From Candolleomyces eurysporus (lineage: Eukaryota > Basidiomycota > Agaricomycetes > Agaricales > Psathyrellaceae), in NCBI GenBank assembly GCA_027579435.1, contig JANBPK010001006.1, forward strand, positions 1-28,837: a DNA stretch of 28,837 nucleotides. Reading direction: 5' to 3'. The notes under the pieces were generated by a model. That model saw only the letters and a list, made by a program, of their open reading frames with translations. It did no database searches and had not been told where the DNA came from. Of the stretch, positions 19,989-28,837 are shown piece after piece. Positions within the stretch are counted from its first letter, which is position 1, and every line of letters starts with the position of its first letter. The translations under genes and the position numbers were made by a program.

Positions 19989-21180
19989 AGGGCCTCCAAT
20001 TCAGTGGGTGAATTTTACTTCATTTGGTATTGGTTTGTCTGGATCCTGACCTCAGAGTCTACCTTCAAGTGATTTCTTGAATTCCATTTTTGGTGCCAGG
20101 TTCTTACTGATGTTCAGCACAATTGCTATTGGGGTTGTTAAGGATAGTCTGGTACTTAACTTTGGTGTATTCTCTTGAATACACAGGTTTCTTAGCTATA
20201 ACTTTGAATATTCAAGTCTTAGAATGCTTTGAGTATATAAATAAAGGTAGTCTCCAAGGTATATTCCTTCCTACAGACTTGTTTGAGATAGTGTGACACT
20301 TTAACTGATGAGTTTTGTGTATTGCAAAGCTGTACACAAAAGTGGGAGGAATATATGAATGTTGATTTATCTGTTCCATCTATTTACCATGCTATTTATA
20401 TACTACTGTAGCCTCTGCATTCTAGAGAATAAGAGAAAGAGAGAGAAGTACTGAGAAGAGAAAAGAAGAGAAGCAGAGGTCCCCAATTGCAAAAGAACAG
20501 TCTGGAAGAAGTTGGAGGGTTTGCAAAGCATCTCAGAGCAGTGCTGATCAATCATTGGCAAGTGAGTGGTCTGTAAAGTGCTTCTAATCCATGATGTGCT
20601 TGGATTTTAATTGTATGGTTCTTATGCCTCTTTACAAGTGAATTGAGTGAGTAAAACACAAGATTCATAATATTTGAAGTAGTAATAATACATGTTAATT
20701 GAAGGAAAAGATTCTGTAAAGGTTTTATGGATTTAAAGGAAAAAATAGACCAAAAAAAAATGTTGGTTAACAGAAGGAGAAATGGGTCTGGGTTTTCTGG
20801 TAAAGGAGAGTTTGTTACAAAAAAGAAAGAAAAGAGACAAAGAGGTAATGGATCTGGAATATACCATAACAGGGGTGTGGTCAGTGAGTACTGGGTTGAC
20901 ACAGGGTTTTTGACCCTTTACTTTGAGTCCAAGCAGAAAATGCACCATATAGTTGCCAAGGGTATGTAAGGTCCTTGTCTGATGGCCTTACTATCTATGG
21001 ACACAGACCTACTCATTTCGGACTCTGATTGCTGCTTTATATATGGATTTTTGACAACATCTCTGTATCTTCCTTCTTGACTCTGTTCATATAGGAGCTC
21101 TATCAACTCATTTCCCTTGTCTGATAAGTCTAGTGTCGACAGCACGCCTGTCTTACAGGGTACTTAAGGGGGCAGGTTGA
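19989..21180. other. AT-rich repeat-like DNA, no supported gene
   Basis: About 1.2 kb with very few CpG. It contains a TATA-like TATATAAATAAAGG (about 20233), a purine-rich run of GAGA/AAGAG at 20425-20480 and A-rich stretches near 20750. This mix is seen in long terminal repeats, but I could not define matching ends, a primer-binding site or a target duplication. Open frames here are lysine-rich or their antisense shadows. Confidence 0.35.
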
Positions 21181-22950
21181 GGGCCAAGAATGAATTCCAT
21201 CATGCCACTGGCTTTGTTCTGTTTTTTGGCTGTTTCCACTGTTCATGTCCACCCTTCTAGCTCCAGTCCATTTTCAATCTTCCTCTCTCCCTTTCCTTTG
21301 CTTGCCTTTCTTCCAGTCCCTTTCCTTCATCCATTCTGTCTTTCCATTTCCCTTTCTTTGCTCATGCCGTTGATGTGCTGAGTGCGTGAACACCCTATAA
21401 AATTCGCGAATTTGTTCTAATGTTCGTGAACTGACTTATGCGTAAAGAAGATCTTTGTGAAGTTGGGAACTATAGAGTTGGAACTTTCCCTGGTTGCCAA
21501 CTAAGCAGACTACCTAGCAGAGACAAGAAGACAAGTAAGACGGTTCTACAACGGTACTTTAAGTTCGTGAAGGCCTTGTGAACGTATCTGAAACAGCTAC
21601 AACTAGAATCAAAGCTACCTGATATGCCTGACTTGGTGAGGGACGATATCAGCAGGAGTTATGCATACTACAAGGGAATTTGCCCTGACATTGCCAAGTG
21701 GAAGTCTTTGTGAAGTAGCTGATGGCTTTGAGAACATGATCGTCGATCTGTCAAGTCAATAAGCACTGACCTTACCATCTTTGGAAGGTATCGGCGTTAG
21801 TTGATGAGCTTCAGAGGATTGTCTGAAGTTCGTGAACCTGTATGGAAAACCGGAAAGCAAGACTGAAGCTTATGTAGTCATCTACCCAAAGCTTGGTCAG
21901 CCTGCCCATAGCCAAGAGATAGAAGGAGTCAGCAGAGTAGTGAAGCAGTGTGGCTTGGTGAAGCCAAGCACCCAAAATTTGGATCAATTCATCGGATTAG
22001 GTGCGCAAATGGAAGGGCGCACTCTCCAGAAGCAATCCTCGGTGAATATCCATGCGGACTCGACAACAGCCGCATCCAGACCAGGTTCGCGAAGCGCCTG
22101 GGCTGCATTCTATGGTTCGAGACTCAACTCTTGGCCTTTGATACCCTCATGTGATTGTATTTCTTATCTCTCTCTGTCTCTGTCATTTGTTTGTTTTTCT
22201 GTCTGTTTGCCAAACAATAATTGCCTATATCTACGTCTCTGTTTTATCTATTATAGCATTAGCAGGTAGCTAACGTTTGTATTTCGCGTTGGGACCGTGA
22301 TCCCAGGAATCTACGAGAGCCATCTGTTATTGGGAGAAGAGTGTTTAAGTTTGCGAAGTCAATCAGAGTCGTGTCGCTTGTGTTTATTGAATCGTTCTTG
22401 CGTTAAAGTTGCTCGAGGCCATGTCCTCTGTTCACGAAGTTATCCATCGTATCTTGAACCTTACCATGTGTTAGCAAAGTCACTTTGTGAAGCATTTCTA
22501 TCGTTGCTGGTTGAGCCTTAGCTCCCCCTCGAACTTGCGATTGTACAAGAAGAGTTCTAGAAGCCTCTGTCGACTTGACTTAGAGCTTTTACCTATACCC
22601 CCTTGCCCGCCTTTATCTTCATGAAGGTATTTGGTGTGTTGTGTTGTTGTGGTTGTGTGTGTGTGTTTTTGTTCTATAGTTTGGTTGTTAGAGCGCCCTA
22701 GTTCGCTACCTGCACATCACCGTATCTGCCGATATTGCCTCTTCTGCCAACATTTCACTGTCCGCCCTTCTCAAGGAGTATAACCTCCATGCCTTGTGCC
22801 TACACCATTGTTGAGCCAATGGCAAACCATGCTGGTCTACGGACCTATTAAACAGACCACTCATAAAACTTCTTTGTACGTACGCCATATTCCTTCATGA
22901 ATCCTTCCACCTTTAAACCTATCCTTTGTTTTATTTTTGATGACAGCCCT
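21181..22950. other. Repeat-like DNA with iterated GTTCGTGAA, no supported gene
   Basis: GTTCGTGAA occurs near 21422, 21563 and 21828, with related TTGTGAAG and TTTGTGAAG at other points and an inverted TTCACGAAG near 22434. A TG-rich run lies at 22634-22670. A hydrophobic 63-codon frame at 21190-21381 reads like low-complexity pyrimidine DNA and not like a protein. The region probably derives from mobile elements, but no coding domain was found. Confidence 0.35.
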
Positions 22951-23760
22951 GATGTCACTGGTTAGACAACAATAATTCACTGCTTTCATATTGATTAACC
23001 CCTCACACAGACAAAGCAATCACTAGAAAAGCTATTGAAATGGTTGTCGCTGAGTTCGGTGTTCCACTACATGAAATTTGGTTGGCAATACATGGCACAT
23101 ACAATCTGGAAAATTAGGATCTAAAATGGTCCACCACTACTTTCCATCTACTTTCCCAATTGTTAACATGTATCCCCTAGGATCAAACCTGCCATTTTGG
23201 AACAAATGGCTGTCTTGATGAAGAAGGGGTATCCATACTCTATGATTGAAGATGACAATGAGCATCACAATTTCATCTGTGAGTTCATAATTTGTATGAT
23301 CCTTGCTAATCTTGACATCCTTATTCCCTAGGTTATATCATCCATTGTCACACTATGGACATTGTAGCAGCAGAGGAAGGAGTCACCACCTAGGAATAAT
23401 TTCCATGAAAGCCAATGCTATGTTTAAACTCACCAACAAGCCTACAAACAAGAGCGGACTCAAAGTTCTGGCCAATATTATGCTCCTGTTCTTGAGAACA
23501 TACAGCATAGCATTGCCTTGCTTTTGTGACAATGGTCCAGACAGACCCCTTCACACATTTTACAAATCTCCCAGACAGTACTGTGCTGGTGCATTGTGCA
23601 CAACCTTATTCATGCGGTTTCAAGTGTAAGCCCTTTCAGTTAACCTGAATACATACAGTGAACTGCTGATTCATTGTAGTAAAGATGAGTGGGAAGAGTA
23701 CTTGTGGGGGCGCACTGATTATCCACTATTCATGGAGGGTTATGGGAAGGCACTGTGAAG
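22951..23760 (+). pseudogene. Decayed gene-like region of unknown family
   Basis: Short plus-strand coding-like segments separated by intron-like sequence. The clearest is at about 23187-23285 (IKPAILEQMAVLMKKGYPYS), preceded by CCCTAG and followed by GTGAG. A second frame at 23303-23629 includes SGLKVLANIMLLFLRTYSIA. Stops separate the pieces in every frame and no start is evident. No family was recognised; it may be a transposon-associated gene. Confidence 0.25.
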
Positions 23761-24230
23761 GTAGGTTAGGATGAGAATCAACCAAGTATTTCAACCAAGC
23801 AATGAATGGTAAGCATCCTAGTCTGGGTTGATATTCACTGATGTGAGGTTGGTGATCAGCCTTGACATAGGTTGACGGTCTAGGATATAATATAACCTTA
23901 TTTCGTCAATTTCAACCAAAAGTAATTTAGCCTTGTGGCAGGTCATCCTCAACCAGCAGACTAATAATAATCAACCTTATAGCTAGTTCATATTCAACCT
24001 GCATCTTGCTCAATATAAACCTGGTGAAGACTCAATTGCACCCTGATAATAAAGATAAGAAATCGTGAATAGTCTAGTATTGAAAGCAATACAATAGATA
24101 TACATGAGAGAAGAGACTAGTATACATGAAATAACAGCATCATTGCCAATTTGTCGCTCAACCTAGGGCACTGTGGACATGCTGCAGGGATAGAGAATTA
24201 TGAGAAGTACTCGAAAGCGCCCTAATTAGT
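23761..24230. repeat. Region with dispersed TCAACC/GGTTGA motifs
   Basis: About 470 bases, no gene. TCAACC occurs about six times on the plus strand (for example 23778, 23793, 23919, 23949) and GGTTGA or GGTTGG several times in the middle (23827-23875). Mixed direct and inverted short motifs of this kind occur near the ends of DNA transposons, but no terminal repeats could be fixed. Confidence 0.35.
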
Positions 24231-25026
24231 TCAATCATCATCACCACCATCCTCTTTATCGTGATCCACTATCATTGCCTCTTCAGGGTTGCTGCCGTCT
24301 CCTTCATCGCCCTGGCTGTCCGAAATTGTGTTGGCTCTCTTCCTGCCCAACTTTTCCACCCTTTTCTTGTGTTTCTTTGCCACCAATATGACCTTGGCCT
24401 TCTTGACACGCGAACCGGAAGTTGAGTGCTTGTGAGAGTTATTAGCGAGGTGGGAATACTTTTTGGGCACATCAAGCCACCCATTTTGGTAATGGTGACC
24501 CTGCTTATTCTTGAAGTACTGCTTGATAATCTCTTTGGTTGCCCAGTAGTTGTGAAAACGCTTGAGGAAAGGGTGTTGCTCACAAGCCTAGGTGAAGATT
24601 AGATGTACTATATGTAAGTGATGAACAATCTTGATAATTGTCAAGAAACTCACAATTTGAAATACTTTTGCTTTCTCAGCGGCTGGTATTTGTGACCATG
24701 GTAATTCCCAGCTCATTCCTGAGCACATAGCCAGATCCTTGACAGTGCGCTAGACAATTTGTAAGCTGCCATGTCCTGAAAGTAACAAGCATGAAGCGAG
24801 TACTAACCAAAATGGTCTGATAGACTTGATGCTTTTTCACCATACTCACAAGGCCCATTGCTACTTGAATACTGAAGGTTGTACCTGCTGTCCCAGCTGG
24901 TTGAGGTATATCCTCTTCCTCGGTGTCTTGACCTGTGCATTGTGGTGCTGTGGTCTCAGCTTCATCAAGGGCGGCTTGGAGAGCCTGATTTACATCACAC
25001 TCCTTCTCGAGCAGCTCTGTCACCAT
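24231..25026 (-). CDS. Hypothetical protein, three exons, about 223 aa
   Basis: Unrecognised in function. Proposed exons (minus): 25026-24808, 24749-24654, 24587-24231; introns of 58 and 66 nt, both phase 0 with GT-AG ends, which supports a real gene. Exon 1 is acidic (LEKECDVNQALQAALDEAET). Exons 2-3 carry a conserved-looking block: MCSGMSWELPWSQIPAAEK, HPFLKRFHNYWATKEIIKQY and NGWLDVPKKYSHL. The C-terminus is basic (KKHKKRVEKLGRKRA) then acidic (GDEGDGSNPEEA, ending GGDDD). I recall similar WExPW...PFLxRFxNxWAT blocks in mushroom genomes near transposons, but cannot name the family. Coiled-coil-like minus frames continue upstream to about 25420 (RHLQKQDQNIVIQNLMNHME) and could be a lost 5' part; I found no phase-consistent splice to them. 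Confidence 0.6.
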
Positions 25027-25798
25027 GACACTTGTAAATCTGGGGTTGTTACCTCAATGGGAATTCTCGTACCTTGGAGTTCTGCGATTCTATCTCCAGG
25101 TTCCTTCCCAGCCTGCAAGTCCTCGACTTCCTGGCACAATGCTTCATTCTTGGCATCCTTAGCTTCAACTGTCACTGATTATGGCTATGACAATGAGCTT
25201 CATTCTCAATGACATAGAAATGCGTGCTCAACTCTCTAACTTCTCCATGTGATTCATCAAGTTCTGGATGACTATATTCTGATCTTGCTTCTGAAGGTGT
25301 CTGGAAGTTTGTGTCCCTATAGCTGAAGCTCGTCCTACTCTTCTGGCAGGTATTGTCCCACTTATGGGCTCTGGGCTCAAGTTCTCATCATTATCTGCAT
25401 GTTATATGTGAGTAAAAAGGGATATAAAGACTGTGAGCAACACACCTAGCACTGCTGAGGCTGCACCTCAGGGTAGTCTCTTGTTACCCTGTCTATTCCA
25501 AGCTGCGTTCCACACTCCTTGTGCTGAAAGGGTAGCAGCACTTGATTTGGTGGTACGGGCTGTCATGTTGGCCAGCAGATATGTGAGGGGATTGAGAATA
25601 AAAGAGAGGCACACAGCTAGAGCCAACTTGGGGCGATATTTGACAGTTGTCACTTGAACAGCTTGGAGCTCGTGTCATTGAAAAAATGTCATTGGCGTGC
25701 TAGGTGGCTCCACTGATTCTGGTAACATGGCTGCATTGAGCTCCACTCTGCCCATTTCTGTTTCACCATGACAGTCTTGAACTCTGACTTTACATTGC
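25027..25798. other. Region upstream of both flanking genes
   Basis: Between the minus-strand hypothetical gene and the plus-strand Tnp2 relic. It holds minus-strand coiled-coil-like fragments (25235-25420; DAKNEALCQEVEDLQAG near 25110-25165) broken by stops, and short frames of doubtful value on both strands at 25430-25680. Confidence 0.3.
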
Positions 25799-26574
25799 TT
25801 GCAACCTACCCTTCTAGACATTATGTCCTCCAATCTAGTCTGGTGCTCATGCTGCGACTCAAAGATCACTCGACAAAGCGAACACAAGCACCGTGCTTTA
25901 CAGATCGGCACTTTGGCAAATGCCCATGCATCCACATCAACATCAAATGCACCAAACCGATGCTCTGCTCAATTCAAGCCCATCATCAATGTCCCTTTCT
26001 CTAGCACTTCAGAATCTGAGTCAGAACCGGGTGGTAGCACTGGTGATATTCAAAATGTCCCCATGGATTTCGGAGACAATGATACACCAGCAGACTCAGA
26101 CTTTGGACAGGATGAGCATCTGTTGTGCAAGAGTGTCCGTCAAATTGACACATTTCTCCATGTCCCTGACCCACTCTCTGAGCTGGAATCAGACTCCATG
26201 GAAAGCGAAGAATTAGAGGATTTGGATGGGGATGATGAAAATGGCGAGTGGATAGACTGGAACCAGTTTGAGGGAATTGAAGCTTGGATGGAGTCTTTGA
26301 ATGAGAAATTTGAAAGGCAAGCTGCAGGTGTTGGTAAGTTATATTTAGTCCCTTCTGTTCTTAACACTGTATTGACTGATCCCATAGCTGAGAAGCTTTT
26401 AGCTTATGACTGCCTCATATGTCGAGCATTTGCATACAAGCTCAAAACTCATACAGCAGATCGTCATTTTGACATGTTACCACCAGTTTTTGAATCCAGC
26501 ACACCTTTACCGTCTCTTGACTGAGTCCGTTCACGCATCCAGTTCCTCTCGGGTTTCAAACCTGAGCAATATCG
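25799..26574 (+). pseudogene. Tnp2-type (Transposase_21) transposase, truncated
   Basis: N-terminal part of a CACTA/EnSpm-like transposase. It begins MQPTLLDIMSSNLVWCSCCD with a CxxC pair and spaced His, then an acidic Ser/Glu/Asp-rich linker, then WIDWNQFEGIEAWMESL and the family-like block EKLLAYDCLICRAFAYKLKT, LPPVFESSTPLPSLD. A TGA at 26522-26524 interrupts, but the same frame continues VRSRIQFLSGFKPEQY, as expected for Tnp2 proteins, up to the edge of the terminal-repeat element at 26584. The zinc-binding and catalytic core that should follow is absent from the window. Part of 26330-26385 may be an intron (GTAAGTTATATTTAG). Assignment is from recalled family patterns. Confidence 0.65.
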
Positions 26575-26583
26575 AGTACTTTA

Positions 26584-27850
26584 CACTCCCCCACGAGTCT
26601 GGCTGGACTTCCGGTGGACTTCCAGTGGTTTTTGCCGGACTCTGGTGGACTTTCACCAGACTTTTTACAAATTTTATAGGGAAAACAGTCCAGTGAAAGT
26701 CCGGTTGGAGTCCGGTTGGAGTCCAGTTGGGGTCCGGTACCATAGAAAAGTATGGACTCCTGGACTCTGGCACTAACACTGGACTGAACCAGACCAGACT
26801 GGTCTGCTGGACCACTTTTACCGGACTCTGGCACTAAAGGTCCAGTGGAATTCCAGTGGACTTCCAATGGAATGCCTTCCAGATCCTTTTGACTGGACTC
26901 AAGCACCAGAAAGTCCGGTGGACCTCCAGTGGACTTCCAGTGGACTTCCGGTGGAGCACATCCAGTGGAAATCCAGTGGACATCTAGTGAAAAAAAAGTC
27001 TGGCGGAATGCTAGTGCAGTTCTAACAAGGCCCAAATAAATGGGTAAATAGAATTCATTTATGCTAGAATTAAATACAAATTATTACTGCTGACTTTGAA
27101 AACAAGCCAGAATAGTTGATCACTACTGTGCAAATGCTGTTGCCCAAGAGAATAACAAAAACAATCAAAAAAAAATAAGCAGTGATACTGTGCCAGACTG
27201 TAAAGATGCAATTGAATTTGAAGCATTACATTTTGCATACCAAGAAAATAGACAACAAATAGTGTTACATGTTACCAGGGCCTTTTTTAGCAATAACACA
27301 CTGCAGGACTAATTTATTGGCTCTATTTCTCCTTAATTTAAGGTGATTTTTTTTGGCAAAAACCCTAGCCTTACATGTTATCATTGTTTCCTTACACTCC
27401 AGTACAGTATAGAATAAAATATGTATGCTAATTCCACTTGATCACAACCTTGACTAAATAAACAACTACCTCAAAAGAACAAATAAATATTAATTTAAAA
27501 ATTATATGCACACAGAAACCAACCTGAATAGAAATTCACTGGAACTCCACTGGAAGTCCAGTGGAATTCCAGTGGAGTTTTAGTTAAAGAAACTCACCAG
27601 AAATTCACAAGACTAATGCCAAACACATCACCGGAATTCCACCGGACTGATGCTGGACACAAACTGGACTTTCACCGGACAGGTCCCGGAAAAGTACTGG
27701 ACAAGTGCTGGACTCCACTGGACTCCACTGGACTTCCACTGGACTCAACTGGACTTTTACCAGAAATCTTGCTTTTTAGGTCAAGTCCAGTGAAAGTCCA
27801 CTGGAAGTCCGCCGGACATACCGGAGTCCAGCCGGACTTGTGGGGGACTG
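26584..27850. mobile_element. 1.27-kb TIR element with CCAGTGGA subterminal arrays
   Basis: Left end CACTCCCCCACGAGTCTGGC (26584-26603); right end read inward on the minus strand CAGTCCCCCACAAGTCCGGC (27850-27831). Both continue TGGACTxCCGG, so the terminal inverted repeats are at least 30 bp with about four mismatches. Inside, the left third is dense in CCAGTGGA and CCGGTGGA, the right third mostly TCCACTGGA, its reverse complement, so the subterminal arrays are themselves inverted. The middle (27010-27530) is AT-rich with no gene. A perfect AGTAC lies just outside each end (26575-26579 and 27854-27858) and could be a 5-bp target duplication; a 3-bp TTA/CTA pair adjoins the CAC/CAG ends. CACTN ends and 3-bp duplications would suit a CACTA-type element. 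No transposase inside, so non-autonomous. Confidence 0.75.
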
Positions 27851-27928
27851 CTAAGTACAGGTCAGGGCTAACTCCAACTCTTATATTTCCCTTCCTTCAA
27901 GAAGATCTCTTTAATTATCTACATCGAT

Positions 27929-28401
27929 TCACAAACTTTACGAATAGATTCACGAGTTTGAGAGGGTGTCTACGCAAACGGCGTATCAACGGGCATCCTT
28001 GCTCCATGTCCCCTACCCTCATTGCTAATCTCAAGCCGCTTGGATAGGTACAGTTGCCCCATTCCCCTGATACCAACCGTCAGTCTGGTCATTCCCTTGA
28101 CTCAGAACTTGCGCCACTTCAGTGCCTTGTGTTTATACACAAGTCAGTTCACAAACATTAAGAGTTAGTTTGCAAATTTTATAGGGTGTTCATGCAAGCG
28201 GTGCATCAGCATGAGATGCCAACTGATGATTGAGGGTGGACGGGCATCTTTGCTCTGTGTCCCCTACCCTCATTGCTAATCTCAAGCCACTTGGATAGGT
28301 ACGGTTGCCCCATCTGGATTCACCTGCACCTTTCCACTGATACCAACAGTCAGTCTGGTCATTCCCTTGACTCGGAACTTGTGCCACTTCAGTGCCTTGT
28401 G
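27929..28401. repeat. Tandem direct repeat, two copies of about 205-255 bp
   Basis: Copy one about 27929-28131, copy two about 28147-28401. Shared blocks include CTACCCTCATTGCTAATCTC, CTTGGATAGGTAC, GTCAGTCTGGTCATTCCCTT and CACTTCAGTGCCTTGTG. Copy two has extra sequence in two places (about 28210-28240 and 28312-28337). No coding function was seen. Confidence 0.85.
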
Positions 28402-28837
28402 CTGTGTCAGAGTTTATTGCCACCACCCAGCTGTGCCACCAGCCATGGACTTTGTCATTTTGAAGGATGCCTTGAGCCACTCTAGCACTTATACTCAATT
28501 AATGTGAAGCCACCTGATTCCTAGACTCCCTGGTCATGCTGCCTCAGTGCTCTAGCAGTTGCATGTAAAAGCTATAAGACTTTCTGAAGCCGCTTGAGTC
28601 AAGCCGCCTGACTTTTAGCATGGCGTTGATGAGATCGGTGCTGCTGAGCTCAGAAACGCACACACAAAACACCAACCACAACCTATAAGCAAGCTGTGTA
28701 TAGTCAAGCGGTGCGAGAGAGTCAGGCCGCACGAAGTCAATGTGCAAGTTTGTGGGGGTTATAGAGTGAATTAANGAATACTAAGTTCTCTTGTTCTCTC
28801 TTTGATACACTCCACAGAACTAGAAGTACCCTAGTGT
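28402..28837. other. Right edge, no supported gene
   Basis: About 435 bases with repeated AAGCCGC(C/T)TGA and AGTCAAGC fragments (28515-28740) and an N at 28775. Likely repeat-derived. The one minus frame of 67 codons has no recognisable content. Confidence 0.3.

Noticed and set aside
20130..20480. Possible solo LTR (TATATAAATA box, purine-rich tail)
   Set aside because: No TG...CA ends, target duplication or primer-binding site could be matched.
21190..21381. Small secreted-protein-like frame with hydrophobic start
   Set aside because: Composition follows a CTTTCC-type pyrimidine tract; no cleavage site or mature domain.
1..28837. tRNA, rRNA and CRISPR search by eye
   Set aside because: GTTCGA-type matches (for example near 2139 and 2285) lack the paired arms of a tRNA; the tandem arrays lack the alternating spacers of CRISPR.

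Overview
The window looks like a mushroom-forming basidiomycete (Agaricomycetes). The signs are many phase-consistent 48-66 nt introns with GTRNGT-like donors, NACHT-WD40 (NLR/STAND) receptor genes, fungal Hsp70-like ATPase relics, and a Tnp2-type (Transposase_21) transposase relic. No bacterial-style operons, tRNA or rRNA genes or CRISPR arrays were seen.

Layout. 1-2.6 kb: the 3' part of a Ser/Pro-rich gene on the minus strand that runs off the left edge, then weaker minus-strand coding fragments. 2.8-3.7 kb: a 20-bp tandem array and unassigned DNA. 3.7-8.0 kb: NLR-L, a six-exon NACHT-WD40 gene on the minus strand (about 1,334 aa). 8.5-9.7 kb: an internally deleted Hsp70-like pseudogene, also minus. 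9.96-11.59 kb: an apparently intact three-exon plus-strand gene (about 502 aa) built of two related membrane modules. 11.6-12.65 kb: an 83-bp tandem array and a short minus open frame. 12.69-15.6 kb: a longer Hsp70-like pseudogene (plus) with many frame breaks. 16.1-19.75 kb: NLR-R (plus, about 1,130 aa), paralogue of NLR-L. 19.75-28.8 kb: repeat-rich DNA with a LINE-like fragment, a three-exon gene of unknown function, a broken Tnp2 transposase, a 1.27-kb terminal-inverted-repeat element packed with CCAGTGGA/TCCACTGGA motifs, and a tandem direct repeat.

The main structure is a large inverted duplication. The unit [Hsp70-like gene - NLR gene, with their upstream regions] occurs once on each strand (about 3.7-9.7 kb and 12.7-19.75 kb) around a 3-kb single-copy centre that holds the 502-aa membrane-protein gene. 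Exon lengths, intron positions, promoter-proximal sequence and even 3' flanks are shared between the arms. Both NLRs keep intact frames: an N-terminal linker, a helical domain resembling the MLKL/HeLo-like cell-death bundle, NACHT, and three nearly identical WD40 repeats. Both Hsp70-like partners are broken. By family analogy the NLRs are candidate non-self recognition or programmed-cell-death receptors, but this is inference.

The sequence holds single N characters. Four of the five that fall in real coding frames (471, 7261, 7939, 16497) restore the frame if the N is simply dropped, so these frame breaks look like consensus artefacts and not mutations.
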